From an uncultured Pelagibacteraceae bacterium (GTDB lineage Bacteria; Pseudomonadota; Alphaproteobacteria; Pelagibacterales; AG-422-B15): DNA of 64,000 nucleotides. The notes under the pieces are model-generated. The model did not search any database. It saw nothing but the letters and a program-made list of their open reading frames with translations, and was not told where the DNA came from. The translations under genes were made by a program, and so were the position numbers. Positions 1-11,160 of this stretch are shown here, piece by piece (the stretch's first letter is position 1; each line of letters begins with the position of its first letter). Location of the stretch: the NCBI GenBank assembly GCA_902578305.1, contig CACHCK010000001.1:1-64000 (forward strand), given 5' to 3'.

Positions 1-679
1 CGCAGATATCATTGATATTGGTGGAGAGTCAACAAGGCCTGGATCAAAAGAGGTTAGAGTTAATGAGGAAATTAGGCGAATTATACCAATAATTTCTCAA
101 ATCAGAAAAAAATATAAGAAAGAATTTATCTCGGTAGATACAAGAAAATCTCAAGTTATGAAAGAAGCATGTAAGTTTGATATAAATCTAATAAATGATG
201 TCTCAGGACTTAGATTTGATAAAAATTCAAAAAAATTTTTAAACTCGAATAAAATTCCTTTTGTTTTAATGCATTCAATTTCAACTCCTGAAAAGATGCA
301 AAAAACTATAAAGTACAAAGATGTACTTCTTGATATTTATGATTTCTTTGAAAAGCAAATCAGTTTATGTGAGAAAAATGGCATATCAAAGAGCCGAATT
401 ATAATAGACCCTGGAATTGGTTTTGGTAAAACTTTGCAACAAAATTTGAAACTAATTTCAAACATCGCATTGTTTCATTCCTTAGGCCTTCCTGTGCTAT
501 TGGGAAGCTCTCGAAAAAGTTTTATTGGCAAGATTGAAAAAAATGAATTATATGAGGATCGATTAGGTGGTTCAATAGCAACAGTTTTGCATGGATTAGC
601 TGAAGGAGTTCAAATATTTAGGGTGCACGATGTTTATGCAACAAAACAATCAATTAAGGTTTATTCTAAAATAAAATGA
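1..679 (+). CDS. folP: Dihydropteroate synthase FolP, 5' truncated by window edge
   Basis: Joins 7,8-dihydropterin pyrophosphate to p-aminobenzoate in folate synthesis. The ORF track starts at an internal Met (158), but the same frame is open from base 2 and reads DIIDIGGESTRPG, the pterin-site signature of the family. Later motifs are INDVSG, DPGIGFGK and LLGSSRKSFIG. About 225 residues are present; the missing N-terminus lies outside the window. It overlaps glmM by 4 bp (ATGA), giving the common folP-glmM pair. Identification is firm; the start cannot be seen. Confidence 0.93.
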   Translation, partial: ADIIDIGGESTRPGSKEVRVNEEIRRIIPIISQIRKKYKKEFISVDTRKSQVMKEACKFDINLINDVSGLRFDKNSKKFLNSNKIPFVLMHSISTPEKMQKTIKYKDVLLDIYDFFEKQISLCEKNGISKSRIIIDPGIGFGKTLQQNLKLISNIALFHSLGLPVLLGSSRKSFIGKIEKNELYEDRLGGSIATVLHGLAEGVQIFRVHDVYATKQSIKVYSKIK

Positions 680-2007
680 AAAATTTTTTTGGAACAGATG
701 GAGTAAGAGCAAGTTCAAATAGTCAAAAACTTAATGGCCTAACGCTTATGAAACTTGGAATGGCACTAGGTAAACACTTTACTGTTGGAGAACATCGTCA
801 CAAGGTCGTTATTGGTAAAGATACAAGACTATCAGGATATATGATTGAACAGGCATTAACCTCTGGATTATTATCTATGGGAATGGATGTCTTTCTTTTT
901 GGGCCCATACCTACACCCGCAGTTGCAATGTTAACAAAATCTATGCGAGCAGACTTAGGGATAATGATAACTGCTTCACACAATCAATATCAAGATAATG
1001 GTATCAAAATATTTGATAAAAATGGAAATAAATTATCAGACGAAACTGAAATTGAAATAGAGTCTCTTATGGAATCTGAATTAGAAAATTCATTAGCGGG
1101 TCCAGAAAAAATAGGCAGAGCAAAAAGACTCGAAGATGCAAATGGTAGATATATAGAATTCCTAAAAGGTACTTTTCCTAAATCACAACGACTTGATGGT
1201 CTTAAAATTGTAATTGATTGTGCAAATGGGGCTTCTTATATTTCTGCACCTTTAATTTTATGGGAGCTTGGTGCAGAAGTTATTCAAATAGCTACTCAAC
1301 CAAATGGAACTAATATAAATTTCGAATGTGGGTCTACTAATACCAATAAACTTGCTAAAAAAGTATTAGAGGAGAAGGCTGATATTGGTATTGCCTTAGA
1401 TGGCGATGGTGATCGATTGGCTGTTATTGATGAAAAAGGACATTTAGTCAATGGCGACCAGATACTGGCATTACTAGCTATTGAAATGTCAAAAGATAAA
1501 AAATTAAAAAATAATAATGTAGTTGGTACTTCAATGGCAAACATGGGCTTAGAAACTTTATTAAAGAAACATAACATTGGGTTAATCAGGGCAAAAGTTG
1601 GTGATCGATATGTAAAGGAAAAAATGATTTCAGAAGATTTAAATTTAGGCGGTGAACAATCTGGACACATAATTTTACGTGATTTTACTTCATCAGGAGA
1701 TGGAATAGTAGTTGCTCTTCAAGTTCTATCTATCTTAAGTAGAAAAAAAGGAAAAGCCAGTGAATGCCTTCATTTATTCAGTCCTCTACCGCAAAACCTG
1801 ATTAATTTCCCCGTAAAAGAAAGAAATATTTTAGATCACGAGGATACGAAATTATTTATCAAATCTTGTGAAGAAAAAGTTTCAGAAGACGGAAGAATCG
1901 TAGTTAGAATGTCTGGTACTGAACCTCTTTTAAGAGTTATGATTGAAAGTGGAAATCAGCATACAATTGACGAATTAACTGAGAGCGTAACAAAATATTT
2001 TTCATAA
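676..2007 (+). CDS. glmM: Phosphoglucosamine mutase
   Basis: Converts glucosamine-6-phosphate to glucosamine-1-phosphate for UDP-GlcNAc, hence peptidoglycan and LPS. 443 aa, the normal family length. It begins FFGTDGVRA, carries the phosphoserine loop ITASHNQYQDNGIK near residue 100, the metal loop DGDGDR near 245, the sugar-binding GGEQSGH near 330 and the C-terminal phosphate-binding RMSGTEPLLRVM. Its ATG overlaps the folP stop, and purA follows after 9 bp, so the three probably share a transcript. Confidence 0.96.
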   Translation: MKNFFGTDGVRASSNSQKLNGLTLMKLGMALGKHFTVGEHRHKVVIGKDTRLSGYMIEQALTSGLLSMGMDVFLFGPIPTPAVAMLTKSMRADLGIMITASHNQYQDNGIKIFDKNGNKLSDETEIEIESLMESELENSLAGPEKIGRAKRLEDANGRYIEFLKGTFPKSQRLDGLKIVIDCANGASYISAPLILWELGAEVIQIATQPNGTNINFECGSTNTNKLAKKVLEEKADIGIALDGDGDRLAVIDEKGHLVNGDQILALLAIEMSKDKKLKNNNVVGTSMANMGLETLLKKHNIGLIRAKVGDRYVKEKMISEDLNLGGEQSGHIILRDFTSSGDGIVVALQVLSILSRKKGKASECLHLFSPLPQNLINFPVKERNILDHEDTKLFIKSCEEKVSEDGRIVVRMSGTEPLLRVMIESGNQHTIDELTESVTKYFS

Positions 2008-2016
2008 AGGCATTAA

Positions 2017-4187
<2,171 letters not shown>

Positions 4188-4224
4188 ATTCAAAATATGG
4201 TTACTTTTTTCTAGAAATCAATGA

Positions 4225-5196
4225 TCAGCTTTTAATTGAATTTACCAATTTGCTCAAGTAATCCGGCATAACAGACTGAAAATGAAGCATTTTTTCTTTT
4301 TTAGGATGAAGAAACCCAAGAGATTGCGCATGCAGAGCCTGTCCTGGCAACATTTTAATTGATTGAACTGTGCTTTCTGAAAGTGATTTTAGTTTACTTT
4401 GAGGCGATCGCCCATAAGTACGATCTCCTATGAGTGGATTTCCCTTTTCTGTTAGATGCACTCTTATTTGATGAGTTCTTCCGGTTTCTAAGCGACATTC
4501 TAATACTGTGGCAATAATTTGATTTTTTTTGTTCTTTAAATTTTCTAGTGTCTTGTAATGAGTGATAGCAACCTTACCTCTACTCACAGAACTCATCATT
4601 TTCGTTCTATTCTTATTACTTCTAGATAAAAGTGACTTAATTTTTCCATTTGCTGGTGAGATTTTGTTCCAGCATACAGCAATATAAACTCTTTCAATAG
4701 AGTGAGAAGCAAATTGGTCAGATAAATGTTTATGAGTGAAATCATTTTTAGCTATTACAACTAGTCCACTCGTATCTTTATCAATTCGATGAACTATTCC
4801 TGGCCTTTGAGCATCACCGACAAATTTTAATTCATCTCCACAATGATTGATCAAAGCATTAACAATTGTACCTGTCTTATTTCCAGCACCGGGGTGCATT
4901 ACAATGCCCGCAGGTTTATTGATAACTATCAAATCCTTATCTTCATAAACAATATTTAATTTTATGTTCTCACCAATTATTGGTGTCTCATTTGCTAATT
5001 GTATATTTACTGAAATATGATCGCCTAATGAGATCTTATAATCAGGATCTACAATATTATTATTTACTGTAATATTGAAGGACTTTATTAATTGAATTAT
5101 TTTTGACCTACTAAATTCTTTCAAATTTAAAGCAATATATTTGTCTATACGTTGACCTACTTGCTTCTTATGGTTGACTTTGTATTGATAGAACAT
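4225..5196 (-). CDS. rluD: 23S rRNA pseudouridine synthase, RluD type
   Basis: Isomerises uridines of helix 69 of 23S rRNA. About 323 aa from the ATG at 5196; the track's longer start (5217) would run over the start of the divergent gene. An N-terminal S4 RNA-binding domain (residues about 10-75, RIDKYIALNLKEFSRSKI) precedes the catalytic domain, with the active-site Asp in RPGIVHRIDKDTSGL. The C-terminal half has RLETGRTHQIRVHL and GNPLIGDRTYG. RluC-like specificity cannot be excluded from sequence alone, but the rpoH neighbour favours RluD. Confidence 0.9.
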   Translation of the reverse strand: MFYQYKVNHKKQVGQRIDKYIALNLKEFSRSKIIQLIKSFNITVNNNIVDPDYKISLGDHISVNIQLANETPIIGENIKLNIVYEDKDLIVINKPAGIVMHPGAGNKTGTIVNALINHCGDELKFVGDAQRPGIVHRIDKDTSGLVVIAKNDFTHKHLSDQFASHSIERVYIAVCWNKISPANGKIKSLLSRSNKNRTKMMSSVSRGKVAITHYKTLENLKNKKNQIIATVLECRLETGRTHQIRVHLTEKGNPLIGDRTYGRSPQSKLKSLSESTVQSIKMLPGQALHAQSLGFLHPKKEKMLHFQSVMPDYLSKLVNSIKS

Positions 5197-5208
5197 TATG
5201 AGATAACG

Positions 5209-5496
5209 ATGTACCAAAAAATTATGCTATTTATAGTTATATTTCTCGGAATTGTAATTTTAATTGGTACCACGATTGTTATTACTACTATTATTGAGCG
5301 ATCATACAAGATTGATTTTTTTACTTCCACTGATAATTCTGAGAAGGATATAAATATTGAAAAAAAATGTGATCTTGTGGGTGAAAAAACTAAAGTTATT
5401 TCTCTAAGTGAGGACAAATTAGCTATTATTTGTGAGGGTCGTATTGAGGTAATGAATTTATCTAATAATCAAGTAGAAAAAGTAGTTAACTACTAG
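5209..5496 (+). CDS. Small single-pass membrane protein, DUF6476-like
   Basis: Function unknown. The likely start is the ATG at 5209 (MYQKIMLF), 57 bp inside the track ORF, because anything longer would overlap the rluD start on the other strand. The 95-aa product has one strong N-terminal transmembrane segment (about residues 6-28) and a short soluble tail. The tail pattern, LSEDKLAIICEGRIEVMNL, matches the small alphaproteobacterial DUF6476 proteins found beside rluD/rpoH. That assignment is from memory of the family pattern and gene position. Confidence 0.6.
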   Translation: MYQKIMLFIVIFLGIVILIGTTIVITTIIERSYKIDFFTSTDNSEKDINIEKKCDLVGEKTKVISLSEDKLAIICEGRIEVMNLSNNQVEKVVNY

Positions 5497-7127
5497 CTTG
5501 CTCTATAAAAACTGGTCTCTACATCAGGTAAAGTTTCTTTTTTAAGGATGAGATCAGATGCCTTTTCAGCGATCATTACAGTTGTTGCATTGAGATTTCC
5601 TGTAATGATATTTGGCATTATTGAAGCATCTACAACTCTTAAATTTTCAATCCCATAAACTTTGAGCTCTTCATCGACAACAGATAACTCATCTTTACCC
5701 ATCTTGCATGTACAAGAAGGATGATAAGCAGTATCACCTTTATTTTTAATGAATTCATTTAAATCACCTTCAGAGCTTGAATTTATTCCAGGGTTAATTT
5801 CTTTTCCTCGATATTTATCAAAAGCTTTTTGATGAAAAATTTCCCTTGCAATTTTAATACCATCTCTCATTTCTTTTAAATCATGCTCTGTCTGCATATA
5901 ATTAAACTGTATAGCGGGTGAAGCTGAGGGATTGTTTGACTTTAATTTGACATGTCCTCTACTTGTTGGCCTCATTGGTCCTACATGCGCTTGAAAAGAA
6001 TGAGAGCTTGGAGATTGTCTTCCATGATCCAATACAAGCGATGGAAAGAAGTGATACTGAATATTAGGATAATCAACCATATCATTACTTCTCACGAAGC
6101 CGCCTGTCTCTAAGTTTGAATATGCTGCCACTCCAGATTTAAAAATAAACCACTCTATCCCTATGAATGCCATTCTTATTGGATTATATGATGTGTAAAG
6201 TGTAACGGGCTTTGTACACTCATATTGTAAATAAGTTTCAAGATGATCCTGTAAATTTTCACCTACACCTCTTAGGTCATGTTGAACAGAAATATCTAAT
6301 TTTTTTAGTTCTTCAGCATTTCCTATACCTGAAAGCATTAGAAGTTGAGGTGAATTTATTGCTCCAGCTGATAATATCACTTCATTTTCAGCATGTATTT
6401 TTTTTCTCTCTCTTCCTGTAGTACATTCAACCCCAACGGCTTTATTATTTTCAATAATAACTTTGTTTACTATTGTATTTGTAATAACGGTAAGATTTCT
6501 TCTGTTAATAACTGGATGCAAGTAAGTTACACTCGTACTCTGTCTTCTGCCTCCATAAATAGTGGTATCCATTAGACCAAATCCCTCTTGCTTATATCCA
6601 TTCATGTCATTATTTATCTCATAGCCGGCTTGTTCTGCTGCTTCTAGGTAGACCTTACTCAATTCATTGCCCTCTGAAGATCGAGATAATTTTAAAGGAC
6701 CGCTTTTATTCCTATAAGTTTCATCTAATCCTTCAATTGACTCTGATTTTTTAAAATAAGGAAGAACATTATTATAATTCCATGACTTAAGATCTTTTTG
6801 AGCCCAGTTTTCAAAATCCATTGGATTTCCTCTTACATGAACCATACCGTTGTGTGATGAACTTCCTCCCAACATCTTTCCTCTTGGGCAAAACATTTTT
6901 CTATTGTTCATGAACGGTTCAGGCTCAGTTTCGTATAAATAATTATATTTTGGGTCATGCATTGTGTATAATAAAGCTGCTGGCATTGAGGTTTTCCATG
7001 TTTTATCCGATGGACCTGACTCTATTAACAATACATTTATCTCTGGATCAGCTGAAAGTCTATTTGCCAGAACACAACCCGCACTTCCGGCACCAATAAT
7101 AATATAATTATAAGAATTAAATTGCAT
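5493..7127 (-). CDS. betA: Choline dehydrogenase (GMC flavoprotein)
   Basis: FAD enzyme oxidising choline to betaine aldehyde (and often on to betaine), at the membrane. 544 aa from the ATG at 7127; the track start at 7142 is TTG. The FAD site is [17 protein letters not shown] near the N-terminus, followed by YETEPEPFMNNRKM, CPRGKMLGGSSSHNGM and the C-terminal AYHPSCTCKMG and TGNLNATTVMIAEKA. The HPSCTCKMG and TGNLNATT blocks are closer to true BetA than to generic GMC alcohol dehydrogenases; compare the paralogue at 46047. The divergent EamA gene and the betaine transporter next to it support a betaine role. Confidence 0.85.
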   Translation of the reverse strand: MQFNSYNYIIIGAGSAGCVLANRLSADPEINVLLIESGPSDKTWKTSMPAALLYTMHDPKYNYLYETEPEPFMNNRKMFCPRGKMLGGSSSHNGMVHVRGNPMDFENWAQKDLKSWNYNNVLPYFKKSESIEGLDETYRNKSGPLKLSRSSEGNELSKVYLEAAEQAGYEINNDMNGYKQEGFGLMDTTIYGGRRQSTSVTYLHPVINRRNLTVITNTIVNKVIIENNKAVGVECTTGRERKKIHAENEVILSAGAINSPQLLMLSGIGNAEELKKLDISVQHDLRGVGENLQDHLETYLQYECTKPVTLYTSYNPIRMAFIGIEWFIFKSGVAAYSNLETGGFVRSNDMVDYPNIQYHFFPSLVLDHGRQSPSSHSFQAHVGPMRPTSRGHVKLKSNNPSASPAIQFNYMQTEHDLKEMRDGIKIAREIFHQKAFDKYRGKEINPGINSSSEGDLNEFIKNKGDTAYHPSCTCKMGKDELSVVDEELKVYGIENLRVVDASIMPNIITGNLNATTVMIAEKASDLILKKETLPDVETSFYRAS

Positions 7128-7171
7128 AACTAATTTTACCAAAGTTTGTAATTATAGTACAACATAAGCTT

Positions 7172-8050
7172 ATGTTAAAAAATTTAAACCCCAATTATGC
7201 AATTGTACTTTCAACATTATTGTGGGGTACGTGGTGGTATCCATTAAGGCTACTTAATGAATATGCATATAATAATGCAATTCCGCTCACTTTAAGTTTC
7301 ACTATTGCTGGGTTATTTTTATTATTTTTTTCATACAAAAATATATCAAAATTAACTAATCGAAATTTAATTCTTACAATAGTCGCAGCTTCAGCAGGAG
7401 CGGCTGCAATGTGTCTTTATAATGAAGGTTTAATTAGAGGTAATGTTGCAAGAGTCTTGATCTTTTTTTATTTAACAGCTGTATGGAGCACTTTAATTGA
7501 AATTATTTTTCTAAGAGCGGCCTTAAACATTTATAGGTTTTTTTCAATTTCTTCAGGTTTTATAGGTCTGTTTATTATAACTGGGTTGGATCAAGGAAAT
7601 TTTATGCCTAGCACACTTGCAGATCTGTTTGGAATTCTCTCAGGATTTCTCTGGTCAATCTGTGCAACACTCATAAGAATAAATGAGGAACTTGATGTAA
7701 ATTTCGGTACTTCAGTTTTTATTTTAATTGGGGGTCTTTTTGTTGTTATTGCAACATTCTTACCAGATGGGCAAATACTTTCAGGATTTAACTATGATAT
7801 TTTAAAGAATACTATTTTGATAATTTTAATATTCGCATTTATCTGGTTATTGCCAGGTTACTGGCTTGTCACCTATGGTCAGGATCAAGTTGATCCAGGA
7901 CGCGCGGGGATCCTATTGATGTTTGAAGTTGTTATTGGCGTTATATCTGCCTATCTGCTTGCAAATGAAATAATCTCGATTAGAGAGTTTATTGGTGCAA
8001 TATTCGTAATGAGCGCACCATTAATCGAGATCTATTCAGTAAAAAAATAA
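7172..8050 (+). CDS. EamA/DMT-family inner-membrane transporter
   Basis: 292 aa, almost entirely hydrophobic, with about ten predicted membrane segments in two EamA-like halves (LLWGTWWYPLRLL at the N-terminus; WLLPGYWLVTYGQDQVDPGRAGILL near residue 230). Substrate unknown. The start codon lies only 44 bp from that of the divergent betA, so the two promoters must overlap. The position between betA and the betaine ABC importer makes an amine or metabolite exporter plausible, but that is context only. Confidence 0.75.
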   Translation: MLKNLNPNYAIVLSTLLWGTWWYPLRLLNEYAYNNAIPLTLSFTIAGLFLLFFSYKNISKLTNRNLILTIVAASAGAAAMCLYNEGLIRGNVARVLIFFYLTAVWSTLIEIIFLRAALNIYRFFSISSGFIGLFIITGLDQGNFMPSTLADLFGILSGFLWSICATLIRINEELDVNFGTSVFILIGGLFVVIATFLPDGQILSGFNYDILKNTILIILIFAFIWLLPGYWLVTYGQDQVDPGRAGILLMFEVVIGVISAYLLANEIISIREFIGAIFVMSAPLIEIYSVKK

Positions 8051-8110
8051 TTAAATCAGACGTTTATCTAATTAATTACGTAACATAATTTAATTTTTTT
8101 TTATGTGGAA

Positions 8111-8159
8111 GCGCCTACATATATATGTTTCAATTATAATGTAAGATATAAATTAGGAG
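8111..8159 (+). promoter_or_regulatory. Probable promoter and ribosome binding site of the betaine importer operon
   Basis: A perfect TATAAT is at 8135-8140 and AGGAG at 8155-8159, 6 bp before the ATG at 8166. No good -35 hexamer is at the right spacing, so an activator may be needed. Just upstream, ATGTGG and CTACAT form an imperfect inverted repeat (8104-8121) around a short GC-rich core, a possible operator. Confidence 0.4.
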
Positions 8160-8165
8160 TTTAAA

Positions 8166-9182
8166 ATGAATAAATTTTTTAAAAAATCTGCAATTGGAAT
8201 ATTTTTAGCAGGTTTTGCAGTTATTTTTGCAGTTAGTTGCGACAGGAATCAGGAAGTAGCTGATTGTGGCACAATTACTGTCGCAGAAATGAATTGGGCA
8301 TCAGCTGAAATGTTTGCTCATGTAGATAAAATAGTATTAGAAAATGGGTATGGTTGTAATGTTGAACTTGTACCCGGCGATACTATGCCAACAGCAACAT
8401 CAATGATGGAAAAAGGTGAGCCGGATGTAGCTCCTGAACTCTGGATTAATTCAGTTCGTATAGCTCTAGATAATGCAGTAGGTGAAGGTCGTTTGCATTA
8501 TGCGGCTGAGGTACTGTCTGACACTGGTGAAGAAGGATGGTGGATTCCTCAGTACATGGCTGATGCAAATCCTGATATCCAAACGGTTTATGACGTTATA
8601 GAGCGCCCTGAACTTTTCCCTCATCCGGAAGGTGGAGATGGAGCAATTTATACATGTCCATCAGGTTGGAACTGTCAAATTAGTACCGGAAATCTCTTTA
8701 AAGCGTATGATATGGAAGCAAAAGGATGGAGACTAGTTGATCCTGGATCAGGTGGTGCATTAGCTGGTGCTATCGGTGAAGCATATAATAAAGAAGAGGG
8801 ATGGCTAGGATACTATTGGGCTCCTACAGCAGTTCTTGGCAAATATCCACTTAAGAAACTAAGCTTTGGCGTTGAACACAGTAAAGAAGAGTGGGACACT
8901 TGTACTTCTCAAGACGGATGTGCAGATCCAAAACCTAACGCATGGGTTGTTTCTGAAGTATACACTGTTGTAACTGATAACTTTAAAAATAGTTCTGATC
9001 TTGGAATGGAATACATTTCAAAGAGAGCACTTCCAAACAGCACTGTTAATGCTTTATTAGCTTGGAAAGATGAAAATCAAGCATCTGGCGAAGACACAGC
9101 TATACATTTTCTGAAAAACTATACAGAATGGCACAGCTGGGTTGACGGTAATGCGAAAGCTAAAATTGAAGCAGCGTTATAA
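8166..9182 (+). CDS. Glycine betaine-type ABC transporter substrate-binding lipoprotein
   Basis: Captures glycine betaine or a related onium compound in the periplasm for the ProW/ProV-like proteins downstream. 338 aa. The signal sequence ends in a lipobox-like FAVSC, so Cys26 is probably lipidated. The mature part has the OpuAC fold pattern (ITVAEMNWASAEMFAHVDKI at the start) and many Trp residues, several of which could form the aromatic cage for a trimethylammonium group. It is clearly GC-richer than the surrounding intergenic DNA, as expected for a highly expressed gene. The ligand (betaine, proline betaine, carnitine, DMSP) cannot be decided by eye. Confidence 0.85.
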   Translation: MNKFFKKSAIGIFLAGFAVIFAVSCDRNQEVADCGTITVAEMNWASAEMFAHVDKIVLENGYGCNVELVPGDTMPTATSMMEKGEPDVAPELWINSVRIALDNAVGEGRLHYAAEVLSDTGEEGWWIPQYMADANPDIQTVYDVIERPELFPHPEGGDGAIYTCPSGWNCQISTGNLFKAYDMEAKGWRLVDPGSGGALAGAIGEAYNKEEGWLGYYWAPTAVLGKYPLKKLSFGVEHSKEEWDTCTSQDGCADPKPNAWVVSEVYTVVTDNFKNSSDLGMEYISKRALPNSTVNALLAWKDENQASGEDTAIHFLKNYTEWHSWVDGNAKAKIEAAL

Positions 9183-9198
9183 TTAAAAAAATAATATT

Positions 9199-9222
9199 GC
9201 GGACTATAGAAATATAGTCCGC
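9199..9222 (+). terminator. Intercistronic hairpin between binding protein and permease genes
   Basis: A perfect 10-bp inverted repeat, GCGGACTATA / TATAGTCCGC, closed by a GAAA tetraloop, sits in the 48-bp gap after the binding-protein gene. It is followed by ATATTTAT, not a clean T-run, so it is more likely a partial terminator or 3'-end stabiliser that lets the binding protein be made in excess over the permease. Confidence 0.7.
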
Positions 9223-9230
9223 ATATTTAT

Positions 9231-10127
9231 ATGAACTTTACCGAATTTTTTATTTCATTTCCTGAAATGAGTAAGGAGAGTCTTCGCTTATTCAAGAAGT
9301 CTCTTGATGGCGCTTACCGAAACTTTTCACGTGAATATGGCGATACAATTGAAGCGGTTTTTGATCCAGTGCTTTATTTCTTAGTATGGTTTGAAAAAAT
9401 ACTACAAAATTCTCCATGGCCTGTCGTAATAATCGTTTTCTTATTATTGATTTATTATGGAAGTAGAAGTATCGCTCTAACTATTTCATCTTTAATTGCT
9501 TTTTTATTAATTGGATATTTTGGAATGTGGGATGATACGATGTCCACAGTCAGTATTATTGGTGTTTGCACACTAATGTCTATCGGCCTAGGTATACCAA
9601 TTGGCATATTAATGTCAGGATCTGATAGGGCGAGAGCCGCAATTACTCCAATTTTAGATATTATGCAAACGATGCCAAGTTTTGTGTATCTCATTCCAGT
9701 TGTTATGTTATTGGGTATTGGTAAAATTCCTGGTTTACTTGCAGTTATAATCTATGCAATCCCGCCAATAATTCGACTTACTGATCTTGGTATTAGAGAA
9801 GTTAATAAAGAAGTTTTAGAAGCCGCAGATGCATTTGGTGCAAATAGAACTCAAAAATTATTTAGAGTACAGCTTCCATTAGCTTTACCAACAATTTTCG
9901 CTGGTATTAATCAAACAATAATGATGGCACTTGCAATGGTAGTTATTGCTTCAATGATTGGGGTTAAGGGATTGGGGCAACCAGTCTTAAAAGCCATCAC
10001 CAATCAATATTTTACAATGGGCCTTCTCAATGGTTTGGCTATTGTAGCTTTGGCGATCATATTTGACAGGGTTTCTCAGTCATTTGGCAAAAGAATGCAG
10101 CAATATAGGGCTGGCGCAAATGAGTGA
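9231..10127 (+). CDS. Glycine betaine ABC transporter permease, ProW/OpuAB type
   Basis: Inner-membrane channel subunit, 298 aa. A soluble N-terminal stretch of about 60 residues precedes several membrane segments. The ABC permease coupling loop is EAADAFGANRTQKLFRVQLPLALP near residue 200, and IMQTMPSFVYLIPVVMLLGIG is typical of ProW. The hairpin at 9199 separates it from the binding-protein gene; it overlaps the ATPase gene by 8 bp. Confidence 0.9.
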   Translation: MNFTEFFISFPEMSKESLRLFKKSLDGAYRNFSREYGDTIEAVFDPVLYFLVWFEKILQNSPWPVVIIVFLLLIYYGSRSIALTISSLIAFLLIGYFGMWDDTMSTVSIIGVCTLMSIGLGIPIGILMSGSDRARAAITPILDIMQTMPSFVYLIPVVMLLGIGKIPGLLAVIIYAIPPIIRLTDLGIREVNKEVLEAADAFGANRTQKLFRVQLPLALPTIFAGINQTIMMALAMVVIASMIGVKGLGQPVLKAITNQYFTMGLLNGLAIVALAIIFDRVSQSFGKRMQQYRAGANE

Positions 10128-11145
10128 GATAAAGATTAAGATAGAAAATTTGTATAAAATTTTTGGATCAAGACCAAGAGAGTACACAGACATAGTTAGA
10201 GATGGTGTTGATAAAGACGAGTTATTATCAAAATATAATCATGTTCTTGGGTTGGATAATATTTCTCTAGATATCAAGGAGCATTCAATACAAGTTGTAA
10301 TGGGATTATCAGGGTCAGGAAAATCTACTTTGATAAGACACATTAATAGATTGATTGAGCCAACCGAGGGAACGGTCACAGTTGATGGAGAGGATATTAC
10401 TAAACTTAATAAAATGGATCTTCTAGAGTTTAGAAGAAATAAAACAGGGATGGTTTTTCAACGCTTTGCACTATTTCCTCATCAAAATATATTAGACAAT
10501 GTCCAGTTTGGATTGAGCATAAAAAATCTAGATAAGTCAGACTCTATAGAAAGAGCAATGTACTGGATCGAAAAAGTTGGTTTAACCGGTTTTGAAAATA
10601 AATTCCCAAATCAATTGTCAGGAGGAATGCAGCAAAGAGTAGGATTAGCTAGGGCGTTAGCTACTGATCCAGATATATTGCTAATGGACGAAGCCTTTAG
10701 TGCGCTTGATCCATTAATAAGAACTGATATGCAGGACCAATTACTGGACTTACAAAAGAATTTAAATAAAACAATTATGTTCATAACTCATGACCTCGAT
10801 GAGGCACTAAAATTAGGCGACCGAATAGCTATACTCAATGGCGGAAAACTTGTTCAAGATGGAAATGCAGAGGAAATTCTTTTAAAACCCGCTGATCAAT
10901 ATGTGGCCAATTTTGTTAAGGATGTTAATCGTATAAAGGTTTTAAAAATCAAGACAATTCTTGACCAAGGAGGTGAACGAGCAAATTCTAATCCAACTGT
11001 AAACGTAAATGATAGTATTGAAACTTGTTTGCCGGCAATACTTGAAAGTCAATCCGGTCTTAACGTAATTGATGAGAAAAACAATTTTGTTGGCTCAGTA
11101 TCAAAAAACAAAATTATAGACATTTTGCAAAAATCTAAGGATTAA
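10120..11145 (+). CDS. Glycine betaine ABC transporter ATPase, ProV/OpuAA type
   Basis: Powers import by the permease encoded just upstream. The start was moved to the ATG at 10120 (MSEIKIKIENLYKIFG), giving 341 aa; the track start (10063) lies deep in the permease gene. Walker A is GLSGSGKST, the signature is QLSGGMQQRVGLARAL, Walker B is ILLMDEAFSALDP, and the H-loop is FITHDLDEAL. The C-terminal tail holds one CBS-like region (from about residue 285), shorter than the two CBS domains of E. coli ProV, so osmotic gating may differ. Confidence 0.92.
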   Translation: MSEIKIKIENLYKIFGSRPREYTDIVRDGVDKDELLSKYNHVLGLDNISLDIKEHSIQVVMGLSGSGKSTLIRHINRLIEPTEGTVTVDGEDITKLNKMDLLEFRRNKTGMVFQRFALFPHQNILDNVQFGLSIKNLDKSDSIERAMYWIEKVGLTGFENKFPNQLSGGMQQRVGLARALATDPDILLMDEAFSALDPLIRTDMQDQLLDLQKNLNKTIMFITHDLDEALKLGDRIAILNGGKLVQDGNAEEILLKPADQYVANFVKDVNRIKVLKIKTILDQGGERANSNPTVNVNDSIETCLPAILESQSGLNVIDEKNNFVGSVSKNKIIDILQKSKD

Positions 11146-11160
11146 TTCTACTGAATTTTT

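Noticed and set aside
1296-1670. 124-aa minus-strand ORF inside glmM
   Set aside because: Shadow of a certain gene; no start context or domain.
8051-8165. Possible riboswitch upstream of the importer operon
   Set aside because: Only a promoter-like TATAAT and a weak inverted repeat are visible; no glycine or SAM riboswitch core could be recognised.
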